A stretch of 64,000 bases of DNA from Stentor roeselii (GCA_006503475.1 RSEH01000242.1:1-64000); one strand, 5' to 3'. Shown: positions 37,596 to 48,805, counted from the first letter of the stretch. Made by a program: numbers and translations. The notes: a model not told the origin generated them from the letters alone.

Positions 37596-38546
37596 CTAGT
37601 CTATAAATTTCCCTGAAATATGCGCAAACTTATATTGCCGAGGCATATCAGAGTTTTTATCAAAATTCTCTGAAGGTTCACTAATGACTTGAAAATTTTT
37701 TTTATCATCTTCTGTTAACTCAAACTCTTTTTTCGGACTTTTGAACTCTTCATCTTTTCTATTCTTTTTCTTCCTACCAGGTGATGATGGATTTGACATT
37801 TCCTTTCTTTCTTTAATAATCCCAATCAATTCCTTTTCTTTTTCCTTGAAATCTTTTTATTTTTTACAATTTTCCTTCTCCTTAAGTTTTAACAGCAACA
37901 AATTATAAGTTTTTTCTGAATTTTCAACTAATTCTGTTTCTTTCAACAACTGCTCTTCATTACTTTTTAAAATTAAACTCAAATTCTCTACTTCAGCATA
38001 AACAGACTCAATTTCTTCACAAATTTCTTTGATTTTAGCTGAAAATGCCTGATTAATTTCTGCTATTTCTTCAGGTTCTTCGCAGTTCAGTTTAATATTT
38101 TCTTGTTTTCTTTCATTTAACTCGATTTCACAAGTTCTTTGATGACTGACTAAACTTTCCACTTGATTCTTCATTTCTTGATTTCTTACTTTTATTGTCG
38201 ACTCTGCTTCCTCAAGTAATTTTGTCAGATATGAATAATTTTCCTAAATCCTTATTACTTCAAGTGTTCTAATCTGAGAATGTAATCCAGAGTTTTTTTT
38301 CTTCATAATTTTAATCAATTCATTACTTTGTTCACTGATTTTTAAGAAATTTTCACGAAGTTCTTCTTTTTCTTGAGAGTTTTTTTTAGCAAGTCTTGGA
38401 AGTTCTTCAATAACAGCTGAATTGTTTTTGTCTTCAAGAAGTGCAAGTTCTTTTAAAAGAATTTCTTGAGTTTTTAGATAATCTTTTGTTTTTAGACCGA
38501 CTTCGATATCGACTGAAAGATGAAAAATTTTAAGAATGTCTGCCAT
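37596..38546 (-). CDS. coiled-coil protein, 2 introns
   Basis: Three exons joined over 15-nt introns at 38244-38258 and 37853-37867 give 306 aa. Residues 20-240 are almost continuous coiled coil (for example ENSEKTYNLLLLKLKEKEN), and the tail is basic with Ser-Pro sites (SNPSSPGRKKK). The start is TTATAAATGG and faces the BBIP1 start 97 nt away. No family is recognised. The shared promoter region with BBIP1 makes a ciliary or basal-body role plausible but unproven. Confidence 0.78.
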
Positions 38547-38643
38547 TTATAAGTAAATTTTTGATGTCTACTTCTTTGAATGATTAAATAACTGGCAAGT
38601 CTTCTTGGAATTCTTGATTTTTTGTTAGGTATTTTTGTTATAA

Positions 38644-38829
38644 ATGGATAAACAAAACTGGGTTCCAGAAGTAGCTCCTAAGGCAGGACTAGTCTTTTCA
38701 GAGAGAGGATTACTTACAGGTGTCATGTGCAAGCCTAAAGTAATGCCGATCAAATCAATGACCTTAGAACAAATCGAAGCAATGGAAAAAAAACTTCTTG
38801 AACAATTTTCAGTGATCAAGAAAGACTAA
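38644..38829 (+). CDS. BBIP1: BBSome-interacting protein 1 (BBIP1/BBS18)
   Basis: 61 aa, single exon, start TTATAAATGG. EVAPKAGLVFSERGLLTGVM and CKPKVMPIKSMTLEQIEAME align with human BBIP1 ([28 protein letters not shown]). BBIP1 is the smallest BBSome subunit, threading between BBS4 and BBS8 in the complex that moves membrane proteins in cilia. Such a short gene is easily missed, but the match is clear and covers nearly the whole protein. Confidence 0.9.
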   Translation: MDKQNWVPEVAPKAGLVFSERGLLTGVMCKPKVMPIKSMTLEQIEAMEKKLLEQFSVIKKD

Positions 38830-38905
38830 AATTTCTAAGTTTTAAAGAAAATTTCAATAAATCCTTTTACCAACCTTTTCATATAGTTACCTCTATTAAA
38901 AATAA

Positions 38906-39730
38906 ATGGAATCCAAGTCAAAAGATCTTCCAGGCTTTAAAATATTCACGATAATCACCACAACTCTATCATTTTTCATAGTAAACCTGGTATTTTTGCG
39001 AGATTCCTGGGAACGTCCAGAGCATTACCCTCTTCACTACTCAAAATTCTTCAGCATATTATACTCTAGCCTTTTCTTGATGTGGACTTGGGCATACCTA
39101 ATAACAGTCTCCTCAAACAGGTCAACTCCAAAGTCAGCAACAGTATTTCCAAAGTAGGTCCTTCGTTCCTCAGGCCGTTGTGAAAAATGTCGAATAAACA
39201 AGCCAGACCGAGCACATCACTGCTCATCTTGCGACATGTGCATTGAAAAAATGGACCATCATTGTGTTTGGACAGATCGATGCATTGGATATCATAACTA
39301 CAAATCTTTTCTTCTTTTTATTGGGTACTTGTCGATGGGTACTTTTGTTTATGATTATTTAGCAATTCGATTTTTGATCACTGGACAAGGAAATTTTAAT
39401 ATTTTCATTGTTGTTGTTATCTATATCGAAACTGCCATTGTTTTTTTAACTACTTTTCTGGCTAATAGTCTTCTTATCGCTCACTTGTTCATGGCCTGCA
39501 CAAATCTTAGTACAATTGAATATATGCAAGGAAAACCTTTTAGAATGTTTTGGAGTGAAAATAAAGATGCTGTAAATTTTAATTAGAAAAATATTCATGA
39601 TCTTGGAATTATTCAGAACCTTGTTCAGATCTTCGGACTTAACCCTTTTTTCTGGTTTATTCCTGGAAAAGTTGTGGAAAGGGAAGCAGGAATAATATTT
39701 CCAAGAGTGCCTGAAGTATTAAAAGTTTAA
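38906..39730 (+). CDS. DHHC palmitoyltransferase, 2 introns
   Basis: Three exons joined over introns 39143-39157 (gtatttccaaagtag) and 39572-39586 give 264 aa. Four membrane segments surround a Cys-rich domain: CEKCRINKPDRAHHCSSC then CIEKMDHHCVWTDRCIGYHN, with the DHHC active site. The end has the NPFFWFIPG-type block after KNIHDLGIIQN. The enzyme S-palmitoylates proteins; the window has several proteins with Cys-rich anchors, though no link is shown. Only 4 nt separate its stop from the first ATG of the TMEM222 gene. Confidence 0.92.
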
Positions 39731-39734
39731 TTTT

Positions 39735-40259
39735 ATGGTAGTTATAATGATTAACCCTGGAAATGAACGACCTGTTTCCCTGGTGAATGTTGAAAGAAAT
39801 CGATATCCGTATTGTTTAGTTTGGACTCCTCTGCCTTTAATCACTGCGCTTTTTCCTTTTATAGGTCATACTGGGATTTGCACGAGTTCTGGCGTCATTC
39901 ATGATTTTTCAGGGTCTTACACTGTTAGTGTTGATGATATGGGATTTGGTGACCCGACGAGGTATGTCCAACTTGATATCAGCGAAATTGATCAGGAAGA
40001 GTGGGATGACTGTGTAAGGGCTGGAGACTTGAAGTACAATACAAGGTGTCATAATTTGTTCTGTGATAACTGTCACAGTCACTGCGCTTATGTGCTGAAT
40101 AAAGCTAAGTATCAAGGAGGGAACTGGAATATGGTTTCTATTGCTTGGGTTATGTTTATCAAAGGAAAGTCTACAGGTTTTTTAGGGTTTTTAAAGACTT
40201 ATATCGGGTTCTTTGCTTTGGCTTCAGTTGTGTTTATTTTTATTTACAAGCCTTTTTAA
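39735..40259 (+). CDS. TMEM222: TMEM222 / DUF778 family membrane protein
   Basis: 174 aa, or 170 if the second ATG at 39747 (TTATAATG) is used, which fits the local start motif better. RYPYCLVWTPLPLITALFPF, GHTGICTSSGVIHDFSGSY and HNLFCDNCHSHCAYVLNKAK are the family's conserved blocks. The role is poorly known; a papain-like (LRAT/NlpC-type) fold has been suggested for relatives, and I see the Cys/His-rich CDNCHSH motif. Two hydrophobic C-terminal segments are present. Confidence 0.9.
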   Translation: MVVIMINPGNERPVSLVNVERNRYPYCLVWTPLPLITALFPFIGHTGICTSSGVIHDFSGSYTVSVDDMGFGDPTRYVQLDISEIDQEEWDDCVRAGDLKYNTRCHNLFCDNCHSHCAYVLNKAKYQGGNWNMVSIAWVMFIKGKSTGFLGFLKTYIGFFALASVVFIFIYKPF

Positions 40260-40299
40260 TAACTGAATAAGTGTTATTTGGTTATAGTTTAAATAATTT

Positions 40300-41220
40300 T
40301 TAAATTGCTTGGGTCCAGGTCACTGTTTGGGTCTCATCCACTTCAAATTCAGGAACATCTTCAAAGGGCCAGATCGATGATCTTATCGAGCAAAGATTCA
40401 TATTCACAAGTTGAGAAATCGCGCAGTATTCAACAGGTCCTTCTTTAAACTCTTGCCCGAAAACCAAGAAATTTTCAGTCCTTGCCCAACTTTTCATGAA
40501 AATATCAGAATCATCAAGAACATCTCCTTTAAACTTATGAACAAATTTTAAACTTTCCTTGACACTTTCAGCAGTTTCCAAATAGTCCAAATCCCATTTT
40601 GCTCTATTTTTCACGATCTTCTCAATAGAGCCATTTCCATAATTTTTTGTAAGCATTGAGAGTTGAGAGTTGATTTCTTTGATCATTACTTGTTTATGCT
40701 TCTCGATTTCAGAGTCTTCATGAGGAAAGTAAGAAGAAAGACCATCGTTGTACTCAAAAAGCATTAGTTTGAAACTTGGAAATTTTAGCATTTCTAAATT
40801 TTTCATTAAAAACTGAGATCGAGATTTTAACAAAGTTTTTAATGGGTCTAGTCCTCGCATCATTTTTTCAATCATTTTTTGCTGGTTTTTTGCAAGATTT
40901 TCTAGTTCATGGTATTTTAAATTTTGGTATTTGTCTGAAAAAATGTGAGGAACTGGACGTGATGTTAGAAGTTGATATGAAAGTGAAGAGATTTCGCTTG
41001 ATATTGATTTTAGATTTTTCTTTACTTTGAAAGCTTCGATTATACCTGATGAATCAAGGTAATTGTAAAGTAAATGAGTTAATTTTACTAGATTTTCTCG
41101 GGATTTTGAATCGAATTCTTCGAAGTCTTCCTCGCTCAGCTGAATTATTAAACTTGCGATGTTTTGGAAGTTATTTTCGTTGATTTCAGTGATCTTGAGC
41201 ATTTTCTGTATCTTTGACAT
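40300..41220 (-). CDS. helical protein of unknown function
   Basis: 306 aa, mostly helical, no membrane segment. Notable pieces are LTHLLYNYLDSSG, the Met/Lys-rich QQKMIEKMMRGLDPLKTLLK, and a C-terminal block ending WPFEDVPEFEVDETQTVTW. The last 40 residues are beta-like and acidic. I cannot place it in a family. It is convergent with the TMEM222 gene, 40 nt between stops. Confidence 0.68.
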   Translation of the reverse strand: MSKIQKMLKITEINENNFQNIASLIIQLSEEDFEEFDSKSRENLVKLTHLLYNYLDSSGIIEAFKVKKNLKSISSEISSLSYQLLTSRPVPHIFSDKYQNLKYHELENLAKNQQKMIEKMMRGLDPLKTLLKSRSQFLMKNLEMLKFPSFKLMLFEYNDGLSSYFPHEDSEIEKHKQVMIKEINSQLSMLTKNYGNGSIEKIVKNRAKWDLDYLETAESVKESLKFVHKFKGDVLDDSDIFMKSWARTENFLVFGQEFKEGPVEYCAISQLVNMNLCSIRSSIWPFEDVPEFEVDETQTVTWTQAI

Positions 41221-41949
41221 AGTAAATTATATGATTAGATTTAGGTAGATAAAAATTAATTAGAAATTTCTTTAGGGATCTATATTAGTTAATTATTTTA
41301 GTTTCTGATGTTATAGTCGCAATTCTTAATCAAGTTTTCTTTCTTAAAATATATCGTTTTTGGATGTTGTTGAATTAATTGATTCTGGTAAGATGTTTTT
41401 CTATCAGATATTAAAAGTATGAGTGTATTTTTTAGATTTATTATTATTTGATAATGATAAAAATATTAATAATCGATTTGTGTTATATTTTAAGACAAAA
41501 TATTAAAGCATTTGATAGTTTTCGAATTTAAAATAGTTTTATAATGGACTTTAATGAATTTAGGAGCTTAATCATTGAAGAATTGTTTTAGGAGTTGATC
41601 TTTTGATTTCTTAAAGTCTGGTTTAATAATTTTAAATTTGCAGTAGTTCTTAAAAATTTTCAAAGATATAAAACATGCAATCTTATTAACTATAAGAAAT
41701 AGAATATATAATAAATGATTGGCATAATAAGTAAATCTGGTCTCCATACTATAACATAAACTACAGATTTATGAAAACTTTTTAATTCTATCAACGACAA
41801 TCAGCTAAAATCATTTAGATATATTTATGCATTTCTTTAAATATTGGTTAAGTATAAAATTTTTTAATGTTAATATATTAAATATGATCTATACTAACTT
41901 AGATGTACAATTGACTAATAGACCATAAATCTTTATTATGAGGTTTTGA
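41221..41949. other. AT-rich spacer
   Basis: 729 bp, high A/T with no frame, repeat or RNA gene that I can support. Confidence 0.6.
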
Positions 41950-43251
41950 TTAAAGGAATTTATTAAATAATGTTTCAGATTTTTTCCCCGATCTTGATTT
42001 AAGAGGCATTGTATCAAAAGTGCAAGTATCATTTAAAGCATCATTAACAATAACATAAAGCCAAGTCTCTGATAAGTCAAAGTTCAATAAACCATACCAT
42101 ACATACTCAGTCAAACGATCAAGAAACATCGAGTTCTTGTTTTTAGTGATATCTTTCGCGAGCTCTTTTGGAAAAGACTTCCAAATCTCTTCAATTCTAA
42201 AAATAATTATCTCGTCTTCGACCAATAGCTCAAGCCATTCACCTTCAGAATTCAAGTCAACGATGCTAAAGTAAATTGAATCAGCGAAATCATCTTGCCA
42301 TAGTCTTTCCTCTTCAACACTTTCTTCTACGATTTCTTTGATTGGAAGAAGTTTAGCGTTGTCTTTCATTATCTCCAATGATATCAGCTCTAAATTAAAA
42401 TCATTAAGAAGTCTGGAAAGTTCTTGAGAGAGAATTTCAGAGAGGATTTGGTCTTTTATCTCTGAATAAGCTGCTTCGGATTCTTCATCGAATGCGATTT
42501 GAACTACTTTTGGTGTGATCGTATCAACAATTTCATTCACTAACTTGAATAAAAGTTTGCTCGAAAACAAAGAAAGATAAGCACAAATCAATTCTTCAAT
42601 ACAAATTTCAACTAAACCCTCAAAACATTCTTTAAAGTAATCTTCCAAAACCAAACAAAATATTTCTTTGCTGAATTTTCCTATTTGAGTCAATTTTTCT
42701 TCACTATCCGATTCAGAACTTATATCAGAAATAACTACAACACTACTTGATTCATCACAAGACTGGTCTAAATTTACAAGAATTAACGAGTTTTTTTGAC
42801 TTCCAATCGACATTGACTGAGTTTTATGATGATTCATTCCTCTTGGTGCTAAAAGATTCGGATTTTGAAGAGGACTTGAAATTTCTTTGTTAAGATACGA
42901 TTTCTTTAAAGAATTTTGATAAGAAATTTCGATTGAATGTTGAAATCCTAAAGCTTGATAACTAAAACTCGCTATTTTTCCACTATTCAGCAAAATCGAA
43001 GGTTTTTTACTCACAGGGGTCGGTCTACTTGACTTAAAAGTTGTCTTAATTGACTTTTTGAATGAAGGTAACTTTGCAAGTGAATTGGTTTTTGAGTGAG
43101 TTTTGGTCTTGTAAGTTAAGTCAAGTGATAACTTTTGAACTGATTTTTGTGACTTGAAGGACTGGTTTGGGACTGGGAAAGAAGGAATTCTTGAATGTGT
43201 TGAAGGACTTGGAAGAGCTTTCTTTGAGGGTAACTTAGGAAGAGAAGCCAT
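41950..43251 (-). CDS. unknown protein, basic N-terminus and acidic helical C-terminus
   Basis: 433 aa. Residues 1-160 are basic and Ser/Lys-rich with Pro-rich turns, likely disordered. Residues 190-415 are helical and acidic (EDYFKECFEGLVEICIEELI; EEIWKSFPKELAKDITKNKN). The split between a basic tail and an acidic domain suits a microtubule- or basal-body-associated protein, but this is only by analogy. Low identity to anything I know. The start lacks TATAAATG. Confidence 0.68.
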   Translation of the reverse strand: MASLPKLPSKKALPSPSTHSRIPSFPVPNQSFKSQKSVQKLSLDLTYKTKTHSKTNSLAKLPSFKKSIKTTFKSSRPTPVSKKPSILLNSGKIASFSYQALGFQHSIEISYQNSLKKSYLNKEISSPLQNPNLLAPRGMNHHKTQSMSIGSQKNSLILVNLDQSCDESSSVVVISDISSESDSEEKLTQIGKFSKEIFCLVLEDYFKECFEGLVEICIEELICAYLSLFSSKLLFKLVNEIVDTITPKVVQIAFDEESEAAYSEIKDQILSEILSQELSRLLNDFNLELISLEIMKDNAKLLPIKEIVEESVEEERLWQDDFADSIYFSIVDLNSEGEWLELLVEDEIIIFRIEEIWKSFPKELAKDITKNKNSMFLDRLTEYVWYGLLNFDLSETWLYVIVNDALNDTCTFDTMPLKSRSGKKSETLFNKFL

Positions 43252-43458
43252 GATCTTTATTAGATTTATTTTAGAATAATGATGAAACTTTACTGATTTT
43301 ACTTAAATTAAAATTTTTAACATCCTGAGTCATTAATATCAGCACAATTTAAAAAGATTTTTTAGAATAAACAACTTTTTTCTAAATTTCACTAAAATCT
43401 TAGAAATTCAAGAATTTTTATAAGAAATTCTCTAATTTTCACTTTAATAAACTGCTAA

Positions 43459-45339
43459 ATGCAAGAATCAAGATCTTTGTTTTATCGAGAATTAGAAGGT
43501 GGATTGTTGGTCTATGATTCTCATTCGCGAACTCCAGATGAGCCAGAAGCGATTTCACGTCCACCTAGAGTTTCTCTAACAGCTGAAAAACTGACTATTC
43601 TTGCTACAGGAGATCTTCACGGTAAATAATTAATAGATCGCTTGCAATTCTTGGGAATGTCTACATACCCAAGGTTCAAATTCATTGACAAAGAATATAC
43701 TTTGGTGTACCCTTCAGAAAATACTTTGAAGTTCAATAGTTCTTTTGAATCAGGAAACCTTTCGAAAGCGGTGAAGGTTAATGAAAATGAATACGATCTT
43801 TACCTTGAATATGATACTGAAACTCAGGGGTATACTCAATGGTTTTACTTTTCGGTGAAAAGTTATAAGGCCAAGCATTCTGTCAAATTCAATATCCTGA
43901 ACATGTCAAAACCAAATTCTTTATTCACAAAAGGTCTCCAGCCTCTTTATTTTTCAAGCAAAACCAGTAAAAATTGGCAAAGGGGAGGTTCAGAAATCTC
44001 TTATCTAAGCAACTCAATCCCAAGAAAAACAATAACCCCAGGCCAGCCCACTACTTACTTCACCCTTTCCTTCACCTTCACATTTACCCATTCAGACGAA
44101 AGAGTATTTTTCGCTCAAAGTTACCCTTACACCTACAACCAACTAACCAATTACCTTCAAGAGATAAGAATCACATCCAAATTAATTCTAAAAGTTTCAA
44201 ATCTATGTAAAACCTTAGCAGGAAACGACTGTCCTTTAGTAACAATCACAGAAAACATAGACCAATACGAAGAAACTAAAAAAAATGACAGAAAAGTCGT
44301 TTTTATCACAAGTCGAGTTCATCCAGGAGAAACGAATTCTTCTTACGTCGTGAAAGGAATCATTGACTATCTCCTCACAAATACGAAAGAAGCGAAAAGT
44401 CTTCGAAAAAAATTTGTATTTAAAATCGTTCCAATGTTAAACCCTGATGGAGTAATTTATGGAAATTATCGATGCTCTTTACTTGGAGTTGATTTGAACC
44501 GTCGTTGGAAAAACCCGAATTTGATTCTGCATCCAACTATTTACCACACCAAACAATTAATTACTTCTCTGCATAAAACAAATGGAATCTTTTTCTATTG
44601 TGACATTCATGGACATTCAAGGAAACAAGGCTCTTTTATTTACGGTTGTCGGAAAAAACCTGCATCTTTCATTGAAAATAAAGAAAATATCCTTGTTAAA
44701 CTCTTTCCTCTTATCATGGCAAGCAGGTATAACAATTTTGATTATTCAAGTTGCAGGTTCGCAATTGAAAAATGTAAAGAATCGACTGCTCGTGTAGTTC
44801 TTTTTAAAGAACTTGGAATTATCTGGAGCTTTACTTTAGAAAACTCTTTCTTGGGATTGAACTGCGAATATGATCAGCCAAGTCTTCAAGAAATCGGGTA
44901 CAGTGTTTGTAATGTACTTTGGTTTTGTAGGTCGTGGAAAAAGATTAAAAAGGGAACTGAACAGATTTTTAGAAATTTATGCTCTTCTGATAAGGCTTCT
45001 GTCAACTTGAATGAGGCCATTGAAAGTATTTCTCCTGGAATTATTGACCAGATTTATTCTGAGAAGGATTTTGATGGGTCTGATCCTGAGTCTGATTGTG
45101 AAAGAAAAAGTCTGTGGGCTAAGGGGCAGGATTTAAAAGTTATCATTAGGAAAAGACCTCAGAAGAGCTCACAAAATATTATCAGGCTTCCATCGAAATC
45201 TCCTGCTAGTCAAATTGTTTCTGTTATTAGATCGATTTCTGTGAGTAAGGCTGCTCGACAGCCTGGTCTGACTTTAAAAGATAAAAACGGGTCATTTAAA
45301 AGAATCAAGATTTTTCATAAAACTATTAGTAACAAGTAA
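43459..45339 (+). CDS. cytosolic carboxypeptidase (CCP/AGBL, M14) tubulin deglutamylase
   Basis: Two exons over intron 43622-43636 (gtaaataattaatag) give 621 aa. Zinc ligands are His and Glu in TSRVHPGETNSSYV and His in YCDIHGHSRKQGSF; the catalytic Glu is in SFTLENSFLG. LNPDGVIYGNYRCSLLGVDL and NRRW are family marks. The N-terminal beta domain (ESGNLSKAVKVNENEYDLYL) is specific to CCPs, which trim glutamates from tubulin tails in cilia. The subtype is not clear. The C-terminal 120 residues are basic and disordered. Confidence 0.92.
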
Positions 45340-45987
45340 TGAAATATTAAATGGGCTCTGCCAACTCGAAAGGCACTGAAAGTTTTCTATAATAGTTAAA
45401 AACCTTAATTCGCCAGAAAATTTCCACAAAAAAAACGAGTATTCTCAAGTGATCTAAGACGAAAAAAATACAAATCTCGTAAATAAGACACTTTCAAAGA
45501 AATATCTGATTAAAAGAAATAAGCCAATAACACTAAAAGTGTAATTCTTTCAAAAGTTTCCACATCATAGAAGATTTTAACAGTCATCCTGAAAACCCAT
45601 AAAGTCAGTCTTAACCTTAAAAAAACCACCAACTGAAAAGCCGAATTTTTCTGTATTTGAAAAAATATTCAAATTTTATTTAAACTCTAATACAAGAAAT
45701 GAAAAATTGGAAAGTAATTGAATTATCAATGATGTCCTGATGAACTTCAAGAGCCTTAGTTATGGTTGAATCGATGAATGAATTAATATTAATAAAGGAT
45801 TTCTAAGAATTGTTGAAGTTTCAATTTTTTTCTCTGGTTTTGCATCATTTAGTGGATTTTCGCCATAATTACTCTAAATCGGAAAAATATTTGAGATTAA
45901 TTATCTAATTTTCCATATTATTTTATGTCCCGGCCCCGTATTGAATAATTAGTTTAGATTAGGCTTGCAGGCTTCCATTTTATATTA
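45340..45987. other. spacer
   Basis: 648 bp. The first half is A/C-rich and could be decayed coding DNA, but no frame holds together. A short C/G patch (CCCGGCCCCG) near 45928 stands out from the A/T background. No RNA gene was recognised. Confidence 0.5.
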
Positions 45988-46230
45988 ATGCGTAACCAGA
46001 ACAATCAAGAGCTCCACTCCCTCAAAGGAAGACATGGAAGCCATCACAAAAAAATAAGGAAATTTGAAGTCCTTCTCAAATATAATTCATTATTTCATCA
46101 GAAACACCTTCAAAATAAGGACTTGTCACTCACCTCTTCTAAGAATTTTACAAGTTCTATCAATAAAAAAGACTTATCGAAAACTCTCCTGGCTTATTAT
46201 TCAGTAAATTCAAATTCTAATGATGTTTAA
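45988..46230 (+). CDS. possible small basic protein
   Basis: 80 aa beginning at TATATTAATG, rich in His, Lys, Ser and Asn, with no domain. The start context fits local genes loosely and composition is less A/T-rich than the flanks. It lies alone between two 650-bp spacers. It may be a chance ORF. Confidence 0.35.
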   Translation: MRNQNNQELHSLKGRHGSHHKKIRKFEVLLKYNSLFHQKHLQNKDLSLTSSKNFTSSINKKDLSKTLLAYYSVNSNSNDV

Positions 46231-46891
46231 ATAGATAATCTCTAGTTTAACTTTGTATTTTATTCAGAAAATCAGTATTTCATAATTCTTCTTCGAAAGT
46301 TTAAAAGGGTGAAGACTTAAAAAGAGTTTTGTTAAAATAAAGTATTTTGAAGGTTAGAAATTTCTATATTAAGCTATTTAAAAGTTATCTAATGCTTTAA
46401 AGTGTTTAACTAATTAACTAGTTGATGAATACAATTTAGTTAGAAATGGCTCTCATCTTCATTTTACTTAACCTTTGGAACTTGAAAGAAAAGAGTTCAT
46501 TATGTTTCATTGTAAAATAAGTTCATAAAAATGCTTTTATGCTTTTTTATTGTTTACCTTTGATTGGTTAATTTATGTCTTATAAATATAGGCTATCCTA
46601 TCTTTTGCAGTAAGTAATTAATATTTAAGATTTAATATAATATTTGAATATTTGATCAGGTTTGAAACAAATAATTTATGAACGTTTATTATAGTTCTAA
46701 ATCTATATCCATTGAGTTTAACACGATTTAACACCCTAATAAATCCCCTTAATCCTAATAATATACTCCAATAAATCTAATAATTTATCAATCAGATATT
46801 CCAGTCTCACCATAATCCTAAAAAACTTAAGCCTACTCTCATATTCTACTAAAAACTCTATATTTAATCTAGCATAAATATGCAATCATGA
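46231..46891. other. AT-rich spacer
   Basis: 661 bp. The part from about 46690 to 46870 turns A/C-rich on the + strand ahead of the next gene's 3' end. No gene or repeat was seen. Confidence 0.55.
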
Positions 46892-47653
46892 TTACATGAA
46901 CCCATTTCCTTTTTCAACAAAATTACAAGGAAAAGACCCGACACGATTCCCAATCCTTCCAATCCACCATCCACTCTTCTGTTTTTCAATAACTTCAATA
47001 ACTGCTCCACGATCAAATCTCAAGTCTCCATCCTAATTAAAATATACCATTTCTCCATGAAAATCATAAACCGCAGTAAGTCTCTCATGTTTTGTCCTTA
47101 CTTTGCATAAAGGATTCAAAGGATGAAGTTGATTTTCCAATTTCTTTTCTGATTCCTCTACTTTTACAAGATTTCCCCAAAGACTTATTTGCTCAATTTC
47201 ATTTTTGTATTCAATTCCAAGAACTGAAAATTCTTCAAGTTTACTTACAAGACAAGTCTTTACCTCCAAAACGATTTTATTCTTTAAAGTCGAAGCCAAC
47301 TTGGAGTAATCAAGAAAACTTTGAATTATTTTTATCAACAAAGTGACAAGTTCTTGATTTTGTGATTTGAGAACGTCGATTTTCTTTGAATACTCTGAAA
47401 TCGTCTCGTTGAGTTTTTCAATCTGCTTAGTAAGGTCCTCGATTTTCAGCCCTGAAAGACTTTCTTCACTTTTGAAATGATTACTTTTGTTGAAGCTTTT
47501 AAGTGTCTGGTATCGAGGATCTGTGGGAGACTTGTTTATTCTCGGTTTCGGGGAATGTGAGGCTTGAGTGAAAGAATTCAGGTTTTTCTGTTTAGAGTAA
47601 AGCAGACTTCGTTTACTAGAGGCAAGTCCATCAAAATTGGTTATTTTATTCAT
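46892..47653 (-). CDS. coiled-coil protein with C-terminal SH3 domain, 1 intron
   Basis: Two exons over intron 47033-47047 (gtatattttaattag) give 248 aa. Residues 70-175 are coiled coil (EDLTKQIEKLNETISEYSKK). Residues about 192-245 are an SH3 domain split by the intron: LTAVYDFHGEMDGDLRFDRG, IEVIEKQKSGWWIGR and GSFPCNFVE, with the ALYDY-, Trp-Trp and Pro-x-Asn peptide-binding residues all present. It should bind Pro-rich partners near membranes or actin. The upstream same-strand gene stops 9 nt before this start. Confidence 0.88.
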
Positions 47654-47662
47654 TTTAATAAA

Positions 47663-48805
47663 CTAGTTCTTTGTGATTGAACGTCTCAAGGTCGGAAGGT
47701 ATTTCTGAGGAAGGATCACATAAGGCAAGGTTTTTCTCGACTTTGAAATCGAATCTTTTAAAGTGCCCTGAACAGCTGGAAGTCGAAAAGTCGAGATAGT
47801 CTTCTTCACGATTTTCATTTCTTTCGTTAACATCTCATTATCAGGTGTCACTTTTCCAAGGATTCCCGCTTGATGACAGTTTATTTTAAACTTTTCCCTG
47901 GCAAGTATTTCAAAAAAGTCAGCATCAATATCAGAATCATCAGATTCAAGACTTTCTCTGCTATGTTCTTCACTTTCATAGCTGTTGTTGAGAACAGTAC
48001 TAAGCTGTTTTTTTAAAGTTTCTACTTTTGAGTCAGTATTGTTCCTAATCGACTTTCTATTCGATAAAGTGTTAGACCTTCGAAGTAAAGGCGAAATTTT
48101 TTTACCAAATGCAGACCTTTTTTCACCTTCTTCAAAAGATTCACTGCTGCTTAAAATAACTGTCTCGATTTTTTTATCTTTAGAAATTTTCACTTCTTTA
48201 GATGTTTTAATGTACTTCACCCAAAGATTTTTACTTGAGTCGCTGATAAAGTCAACTGTTATTTCTGATATCGGGTTCTGGTAGGACTTCAGAAGAACTG
48301 AAAGAATTAACTTTGATAAGGTTTTTGCCTGATTGCAAAGGTGAACATCTTTGCATTTAAGAAGACCCGCTGCACTGATTGAGAAAAATTTGTAAGAATA
48401 TTTGATTCCTCGGATGTGAAGATGAATTGAATAAAAAAGCTTTTCTTTACATCCTGGTTTCAAACGTTGAAGACAGAGAATCGAAGGAAGGGTCTTTCGT
48501 CCGTCTAGCATTTGTTTGATGTCTTGAGAACTTAAATCTCGCTGGTCTTTAAATGTGTAGGCAAGACATAAGCAGCTGTTTTGATCTCTGAAACTTGTGA
48601 ATTTTTCGAAGTCTTTTAGGAAATTTATTAGTAAGGTGTTAACACCTCCTAGTCTTGTTGTGCTCATCTCGATGTTGGAGAGGACTGAGTTTGAATAGCT
48701 TTTCTTGCAGGTACTGTTTGAAAAAAAGTAGGTGTGTAAAATCGGGAGTTTGTAGTTTGAGGAGGATAAGTGAGAAAGGATGGTCGAAAATTCTTTGATG
48801 TCCAT
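47663..48805 (-). CDS. unknown protein, Cys-rich front and basic disordered tail
   Basis: 380 aa. Residues 1-200 look folded (LPILHTYFFSNSTCKKSYSN; LCLAYTFKDQRDLSSQDIKQ; KYSYKFFSISAAGLLKCKDV), with about ten Cys. Residues 205-380 are Ser/Lys-rich with acidic patches (SEEHSRESLESDDSDIDADF). No family recognised. It precedes the SH3 gene by only 9 nt on the same strand. Confidence 0.68.
   Translation of the reverse strand: MDIKEFSTILSHLSSSNYKLPILHTYFFSNSTCKKSYSNSVLSNIEMSTTRLGGVNTLLINFLKDFEKFTSFRDQNSCLCLAYTFKDQRDLSSQDIKQMLDGRKTLPSILCLQRLKPGCKEKLFYSIHLHIRGIKYSYKFFSISAAGLLKCKDVHLCNQAKTLSKLILSVLLKSYQNPISEITVDFISDSSKNLWVKYIKTSKEVKISKDKKIETVILSSSESFEEGEKRSAFGKKISPLLRRSNTLSNRKSIRNNTDSKVETLKKQLSTVLNNSYESEEHSRESLESDDSDIDADFFEILAREKFKINCHQAGILGKVTPDNEMLTKEMKIVKKTISTFRLPAVQGTLKDSISKSRKTLPYVILPQKYLPTLRRSITKN

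Noticed and set aside
45340-45987. tRNA or small RNA in the spacer with the CCCGGCCCCG patch
   Set aside because: No cloverleaf arms, no A/B box order and no snRNA motif could be made out by eye.
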